Part shown: in pieces, positions 59,795-64,000 of the stretch | Numbering within the stretch: the first letter of the stretch is position 1 | How the letters are laid out: each line of letters begins with the position of its first letter | Made by a program: the position numbers and the translations under genes | The notes under the pieces: generated by a model | Seen by the model: the letters and a program-made list of their open reading frames with translations, nothing else | Database searches by the model: none | What the model was told of the DNA's origin: nothing | Source of the DNA: Streptomyces orinoci | GTDB lineage: Bacteria > Actinomycetota > Actinomycetes > Streptomycetales > Streptomycetaceae | Reading direction: 5' to 3' | DNA length: 64,000 nucleotides | NCBI RefSeq assembly: GCF_003121295.1 | Contig: NZ_PHNC01000031.1 | Location: 622,439-686,438, forward strand

Positions 59795-60910
59795 CTACCG
59801 CAGCACCCCCTCCAGAAAGTCGCTGCCCAGCCGGGCCGCCACCGTCAAATCCAGCTGGTACAGCACATACCGCCCACGCCGCCGCGTAGTGAGCAACCCC
59901 GCCTTCTTCAGCACCGCCAGATGGCGGGACACCTCCGGCGCACTGACGCCGTGCTGAACGGCCAGCTCCCCGGTGGTGAAAGCGGTCCGCGCCAGGAACC
60001 GGCAGAGCCGGATGCGCAGTGGGTGCGCCAGCGCCTCCAGGCGCAGCTGGAGCAGGTCCAGCGAAGCGGGCGAGGGCAGTTCGGGCGCGTCGGCCGGATA
60101 GTGGATGACCGGCCGCCACCCCGGAGCGTGCAGCACCATCAAGTGCGGCCAGCCGAAGCAGGACGGCACCAGGGTGACCCCCGGCCCCACCGCCGGGTCA
60201 ACCGCCGTCGTCCGGCCACTGATCAGCTTGTCCACGGTGATCCGGCCGGCGTCCTCGTCCAGATGGACCGCCGGCCCCACCGCGGCCAGCGCCTCCCGCA
60301 GCCCCTTGCGCCGCAGCACCTCCGTCTTGTGCCGGACATCCGCCGCCAGTTGGACGCTCACCCGCTGCCAGACATCCGCGAAGAACGCCTCCTCGCAGTC
60401 CTCCAACAGACGGCGCAGCCAGGCCCGTACCCCCGGCGGGTCGGCCACCAGCCGTTTGGCGAAGTCCAGTTGCCGGGGGCCGCGGGCGGCCGCCCGGTCC
60501 AGCGCCTCCGCACGGGCCCGTGCGTCCCGCAGCGGGGACCGGCCCTTGTGGTAGTGACTGGAACAGTTGATCTCCAGCGCGGCGTTGACGAACCGTTCGT
60601 CGTCCAGCCGGTCCACCAGGTCCAGTTCCTCGCGGAGCGTGGCCCCGGGCACCCCGCCCGCCTCGGGCAGCCCGGCGAAGGGCATCAGCAGGTCCGAGAT
60701 CAGCGGGCCCCAGAGGAAGTCCGCCTCGCACAGCCGGTCCGCCAGGTCCGGCTTGAGCGCGGCGGCGGTCGAGGTCGTCCAGCCGTGCAGCCCGGGATGG
60801 TGGGCGGGCGCGGCCAGCACATGCAGGGCACTGGACAGCTCGGCCAGCGGCGAAAGCCGGAACAGGAACCGCTCCGGCGGCAGCCCCGCGATGTCGATCG
60901 TCACGCTCAT
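59795..60910 (-). CDS. ArsR-family regulator with large N-terminal DUF5937-type domain
   Basis: A 371-aa regulator. Residues 1-280 are an extended N-terminal domain (SVTIDIAGLPPERFLFRLSP, then VTLVPSCFGWPHLMVLHAPG). The C-terminal ~85 residues form the ArsR winged helix (LRLEALAHPLRIRLCRFLAR, SAPEVSRHLAVLKKAGLL, RRGRYVLYQLD). No metal-binding cysteines are evident in the HTH. Its ligand and targets are unknown. Confidence 0.85.
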   Translation of the reverse strand: MSVTIDIAGLPPERFLFRLSPLAELSSALHVLAAPAHHPGLHGWTTSTAAALKPDLADRLCEADFLWGPLISDLLMPFAGLPEAGGVPGATLREELDLVDRLDDERFVNAALEINCSSHYHKGRSPLRDARARAEALDRAAARGPRQLDFAKRLVADPPGVRAWLRRLLEDCEEAFFADVWQRVSVQLAADVRHKTEVLRRKGLREALAAVGPAVHLDEDAGRITVDKLISGRTTAVDPAVGPGVTLVPSCFGWPHLMVLHAPGWRPVIHYPADAPELPSPASLDLLQLRLEALAHPLRIRLCRFLARTAFTTGELAVQHGVSAPEVSRHLAVLKKAGLLTTRRRGRYVLYQLDLTVAARLGSDFLEGVLR

Positions 60911-61009
60911 GGGCCCATTCTCCGGCCGGAATCCATCCCTCCGGCCGTCGATTGACCATCCCCGTCAATCGACGGGCCAAGCCGGGCCGGCGGCCCGCAC
61001 GGTGAGGGC

Positions 61010-61387
61010 ATGAACGCGACACAGCAGCACCTGCTCGACCTCTACCGCGCCGCCCAGCACGGAACTCCCGCGCCGCCCGCACCGGGCACCGGTGAGCGGC
61101 AGGCGGTGCGCGAGTTCCGTACCTGGCGGCGGTTCCTGGCCGTGGTGGACGAGCGGACGGCCCACCGCCGGGAGCGCCGCCGGGCCCTGCTCCGCCTGTT
61201 CCGGCCGCTCACCCAACCGCACTTGGAGCACCCGGGGCACCAGGCGCACCCGGGCCACCAGGTGCACCCGGAAGCAGCCCCCACCCCCGCCCGACCGGCC
61301 GCCCCGGGATCACCCGCCCCCGCGCACCAGCTCCAGCAGCACCCCCACCGCCTCGCCGACGGCCGCGGCCGTCCAGTCCAGTGCTGA
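61010..61387 (+). CDS. Small conserved-looking hypothetical protein
   Basis: A 125-aa product. The N-terminal 60 residues (MNATQQHLLDLYRAAQHGTP, EFRTWRRFLAVVDER) look like a real protein, helical and Arg-rich. The remainder is His/Pro-rich low complexity. The last 78 bp overlap the convergent aldolase gene, so the 3' end may be partly fortuitous. It has no clear ribosome binding site. I do not know its function. Confidence 0.5.
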   Translation: MNATQQHLLDLYRAAQHGTPAPPAPGTGERQAVREFRTWRRFLAVVDERTAHRRERRRALLRLFRPLTQPHLEHPGHQAHPGHQVHPEAAPTPARPAAPGSPAPAHQLQQHPHRLADGRGRPVQC

Positions 61388-62455
61388 CGCGCCCACCGTC
61401 ACCTCGGTGAAGGACAGGCCGGGCACCGGGCCGGGCCGCCAGGAGTGGAACAGCCAAGTGCCCTCCCGCTCCGCCAGCAGCACCCCGGCCTCCTCCAGCA
61501 CCGCCGCCGGGTAGGGCAGCCACACCTGGAACTGATGGGTGTGCGGCTCCTCCGGATGCACCCGGTACCAGCTCACCCCCGCCGCCCCGAACGCCTCCCG
61601 CAGCGCCCCCGCCACAACCTTGGCGTGCGCCACATAAGACGGCAGCCGGGGCAGTTCCCGGTCCAGCCCGGACAGGGCGCTCAGCGCCGCCGGCCACTGC
61701 TGGAACAGCCTGCCGCCATACCGGTGCCGCCAGGCCGCCGCCTCCTCCACCAGCTCGGCCGGGCCCGCCAGCAGCGCCCCCGAGAGACCGCCCAGCGACT
61801 TGTAGAACGAGACATAGACCGAGTCCGCCAGCGCGGCGATCTCCGCCAGGCCCACCCCGAAGTGCGAGGTGCACTCCCACAGCCGGGCCCCGTCGAAGTG
61901 CACCACCGCATCCCGCTCCCGGGCCGCCGCCACCACCTCGGTCAGCTCCGCCCAGGAAGGCAGGACAAACCCGGCGTCCCGCAGCGGCAGCTCCAGCGCC
62001 AGGGTGCCGAAGGGCTCCTCGAAGGCCCGTATCTCGGCCGCCGTCGGCAGCCGGGGCCGGCTCGTCGGATGCACCGCGCGCAGGCCGCTGAGCTGTGCGT
62101 ACGCACCCCGCTCATGGACCTCCAGATGGGACAGCGGATGCAGCGCCACGGTGGGCGAGCCGGTGCGCCCGGCCCAGCAGCGCAGCGCCACCTGCTGCGC
62201 CATGGTGCCGGTGGGGAAGAAGGCCGCGGCCTCCATGCCCAGCAGCTCCGCCCCCCGCCGCTCCAGCTCGGCGACCAGGCCGTCGCCGTATACATCCACG
62301 CCCTGGTCCAGCTGCCCGGCGCCGGCCTCGGCGGCCAGCCGGGCCAGTCGCTCCCCGGCCGTCTCGGCCAGCGGGCTGCCGCTGAGCACTCGCTCGCTGC
62401 CGCGCAGCGCGGCCAGCTTCCGGGCCCGGTCCACCTTGGGTGAGTCATCGGTCAT
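61310..62455 (-). CDS. Low-specificity L-threonine aldolase-like PLP enzyme
   Basis: A 381-aa fold-type I PLP enzyme of the beta-eliminating lyase/threonine aldolase family. It has FFPTGTMAQQVAL, HFDGARLWECTSHFGV, and the PLP lysine in VSFYKSLGGLSGALL. Threonine aldolase cleaves threonine to glycine and acetaldehyde; activity here is inferred. It is divergent from the DUF2520 gene. Confidence 0.85.
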   Translation of the reverse strand: MTDDSPKVDRARKLAALRGSERVLSGSPLAETAGERLARLAAEAGAGQLDQGVDVYGDGLVAELERRGAELLGMEAAAFFPTGTMAQQVALRCWAGRTGSPTVALHPLSHLEVHERGAYAQLSGLRAVHPTSRPRLPTAAEIRAFEEPFGTLALELPLRDAGFVLPSWAELTEVVAAARERDAVVHFDGARLWECTSHFGVGLAEIAALADSVYVSFYKSLGGLSGALLAGPAELVEEAAAWRHRYGGRLFQQWPAALSALSGLDRELPRLPSYVAHAKVVAGALREAFGAAGVSWYRVHPEEPHTHQFQVWLPYPAAVLEEAGVLLAEREGTWLFHSWRPGPVPGLSFTEVTVGASALDWTAAAVGEAVGVLLELVRGGG

Positions 62456-62494
62456 AGGGGGATCATGACGTCCGGGACGGACCGCCGCCAGAAG

Positions 62495-62503
62495 TTATCC
62501 ACA
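62495..62503. promoter_or_regulatory. Perfect DnaA-box-like 9-mer in the DUF2520-panC promoter region
   Basis: TTATCCACA matches the E. coli DnaA box consensus; streptomycetes favour TTGTCCACA but tolerate this form. It is single, and lies 40 bp after the aldolase start and about 120 bp before the DUF2520 start. Could be chance or a DnaA-regulated site. Confidence 0.35.
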
Positions 62504-62554
62504 GGGCTGGGGATGCGTAATACCGGCCGGGATACCGGCGGGTACCTCCTCGCG

Positions 62555-62560
62555 TAGCAT
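62555..62560 (+). promoter_or_regulatory. -10-like hexamer upstream of the DUF2520-panC operon
   Basis: TAGCAT, a good actinobacterial -10, lies 56 bp before the GTG at 62616. It overlaps an in-frame ATG at 62559, which argues that this ATG is not the translation start. Confidence 0.35.
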
Positions 62561-62615
62561 GACAACGGAATCGTCCGGTACCCCCGCGGACTGGAACGGA
62601 AGGCAGCGCGCCGAA

Positions 62616-63536
62616 GTGAACGCACAATCCACCCCCGAGCCGCTGAGCGCGCAGGACCGCCCCGCGCGCCTCACCGTCGGCGTCGTCGGCGCAGGCCGTG
62701 TAGGCCCCGCCCTCGCCGCCTCGCTGAAGCTGGCCGGGCACCGCCCGGTGGCCGTCTCCGGCGTCTCCGACGCCTCCCGCCGCCGGGCCGCCGAGCTGCT
62801 GCCCGGAGTGCCGCTGGTCAGTCCGGCCGAGGTGCTGGCCGCCGCCGAGCTGGTGCTGCTCACCGTCCCCGACGACGCCCTGCCCGCCCTGGTGGCCGGG
62901 CTGGCCGAGACCGGCGCCATCCGCCCCGGCCAGCTGCTGGTGCACACCTCCGGCCGCTTCGGCGCGGCCGTACTGGATCCGGCCCGCCGGGCCGGCGGCC
63001 TGCCGCTCGCCCTGCACCCGGCGATGACCTTCACCGGCACCTCGGTGGATGTACAGCGGCTGGCCGGCTGCTCCTTCGGTGTCACCGCCCCCGAGGAGCT
63101 GCGGCTGGCCGCCGAGGCGCTGGTCATCGAGATGGGCGGCGAGCCGGAGTGGATCGAGGAGGCCGCCCGGCCGCTCTACCACGCGGCACTGGCCATCGGC
63201 GCCAACCATCTGACCACCCTGGTCGCCCAGGCCATGGAGCTGCTGGGCACCGCCGGGGTGAGCGCCCCGGCCCGGATGCTCGGCCCGCTGCTGGGCGCCG
63301 CCCTGGACAACGCGTTGCGCAGCGGCGACGCGGCCCTCACCGGCCCGGTGGCCCGCGGTGACGCGGGCACCGTGGCCGCGCACATCGCCGAGCTGCGGGC
63401 ACATGCGCCGCAGGCCGTCGCCGGATACCTGGCGATGGCCCGTACCACCGCGGACCGGGCACTCGCGCACGGCCTGCTCAAGCCGGAACTGGCTGAGGAC
63501 CTGCTCGGCGTCCTCGCGGACGGAGGAAACCAGTGA
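62616..63536 (+). CDS. Rossmann-fold DUF2520 protein (PanE/ProC-like)
   Basis: A 306-aa NAD(P)-binding protein. It has VGVVGAGRVGPALAASLKLAG at the N-terminus, VPDDALPAL, LPLALHPAMTFTG, and a C-terminal all-helical DUF2520 domain. It resembles ketopantoate reductase and pyrroline-carboxylate reductase and precedes panC with a 4-nt overlap, so a step in pantothenate synthesis is likely but unproven. The GTG at 62616 has a GGAAGG 12 nt upstream. Confidence 0.85.
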   Translation: MNAQSTPEPLSAQDRPARLTVGVVGAGRVGPALAASLKLAGHRPVAVSGVSDASRRRAAELLPGVPLVSPAEVLAAAELVLLTVPDDALPALVAGLAETGAIRPGQLLVHTSGRFGAAVLDPARRAGGLPLALHPAMTFTGTSVDVQRLAGCSFGVTAPEELRLAAEALVIEMGGEPEWIEEAARPLYHAALAIGANHLTTLVAQAMELLGTAGVSAPARMLGPLLGAALDNALRSGDAALTGPVARGDAGTVAAHIAELRAHAPQAVAGYLAMARTTADRALAHGLLKPELAEDLLGVLADGGNQ

Positions 63537-64000
63537 CCACCCAACTCGCCCGGGACGCAGCCGAATTGCGCTCCCTGCCGCGCGGCCGAGGCCGCCGCGC
63601 GGTGGTGATGACCATGGGCGCCCTGCACGAGGGCCACGCCACCCTGATCCGCGAGGCCCGGCACCTGGCCGGGCCGGACGGCCAGGTGGTGGTGACCGTG
63701 TTCGTCAACCCGCTGCAGTTCGGCCCCGGCGAGGACCTGGAGCGCTACCCGCGCACCCTGGACGAGGACCTGACGGTGGCCGAGAAGGCGGGCGCCGATG
63801 TGGTCTTCGCCCCCTCGGTGGACGAGGTCTACCCCGGCGGCGAGCCCGAGGTGCGGATCACCGCCGGACCGATGGGGGAGCGGCTGGAGGGCGCCCACCG
63901 CCCCGGCCACTTCGACGGGATGCTCACCGTGGTGGCCAAGCTGCTCCATCTGACCGCCCCCGATGTCGCGCTCTACGGGCAGAAGGACGCCCAGCAGCTG
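63533..64000 (+). CDS. panC: Pantothenate synthetase (3' end outside the window)
   Basis: It ligates pantoate and beta-alanine with ATP. The first 156 codons are present, open to the window edge. The HIGH-like MGALHEGHATLIREAR, FVNPLQFGPGEDLERYPRTL, RPGHFDGMLTVVAKLL and GQKDAQQL are all diagnostic. The GTG start overlaps the DUF2520 stop (GTGA). It is about half of the usual ~280-320 residues because of the cut. Confidence 0.94.
   Translation, partial: MTTQLARDAAELRSLPRGRGRRAVVMTMGALHEGHATLIREARHLAGPDGQVVVTVFVNPLQFGPGEDLERYPRTLDEDLTVAEKAGADVVFAPSVDEVYPGGEPEVRITAGPMGERLEGAHRPGHFDGMLTVVAKLLHLTAPDVALYGQKDAQQL

Overview
The window looks like a chromosomal segment of a streptomycete (Streptomyces or a close relative such as Kitasatospora). 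GC content and codon bias are very high. GTG starts and ATGA/GTGA start-stop overlaps are frequent. Several gene arrangements are typical of the group: a membrane-domain/dTMP kinase fusion, an RppA-P450 pigment pair, DUF397/Scr1/anti-sigma-type kinase clusters, and tilS-hpt-ftsH-folE.

Layout. 0-7 kb: tmk fusion, holB, a secreted Tap-type peptidase and tRNA-Thr(CGU). 7-10.2 kb: secreted collagenase and a LysR regulator, both minus strand. 10.2-14.7 kb: a tightly overlapping minus-strand polymorphic-toxin operon with an SseB-like protein, a WXG-like protein, a T7SS-type effector ending in a papain-fold glutamine-deamidase-like toxin, a YrhB/Imm35 immunity protein, and a 430-aa protein with internal repeats. 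15.4-18.9 kb: remains of an aromatic type II polyketide cluster in which only the FAD monooxygenase and the ACP are whole. The chain-length factor, ketoreductase and aromatase are cut down by deletions, a frameshift and a nonsense codon, and no ketosynthase is present. 19-22 kb: a DUF1876 protein, then an intact P450 plus RppA pair for flaviolin-type pigment. 22-26 kb: TerB-like and MreB/Mbl-like genes, then the DUF397/HATPase/XRE trio. 26-36 kb: aldehyde dehydrogenase, DinB-like, glutamate decarboxylase, YbjQ, DedA, ThrE-like, pyrophosphatase, PBP4 and a DUF2342 zinc protease.

36-47.6 kb is core housekeeping: tilS, hpt, ftsH, folE, then an esterase and an MprF/LysX-like protein, then folP-(NTF2-like)-folB-folK-DUF3180. 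folE, folP, folB and folK give most of the folate pathway. 47.6-51.5 kb: an OpuC-like compatible-solute ABC transporter. 51.5-55.1 kb: a coiled-coil membrane protein, then a stand-alone NuoD-like subunit behind a MidA/NDUFAF7-like methyltransferase. 55.2-57.8 kb: a NarL-type two-component system and an HXXEE protein. 57.8-62.5 kb: LysR/SDR pair, a dispersed-repeat block, an ArsR-type regulator and a threonine-aldolase-like enzyme. The window ends in a DUF2520-panC pair, with panC cut by the edge.

The observations I would look at first are these. (1) The 430-aa protein downstream of the toxin appears to be (Imm35-like + catalytically dead toxin C-terminal half) repeated twice. (2) The type II PKS cluster shows stepwise decay. 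(3) The ftsH ribosome binding site has a CUUG-capped hairpin sitting between Shine-Dalgarno and start codon. (4) CACGTG-core palindromes are shared by the promoters of the DUF397/HATPase/XRE trio. (5) A MidA-like methyltransferase is paired with a NuoD that keeps the arginine methylated in mitochondrial NDUFS2. All assignments come from reading the sequence and recalling families; no database search was run.
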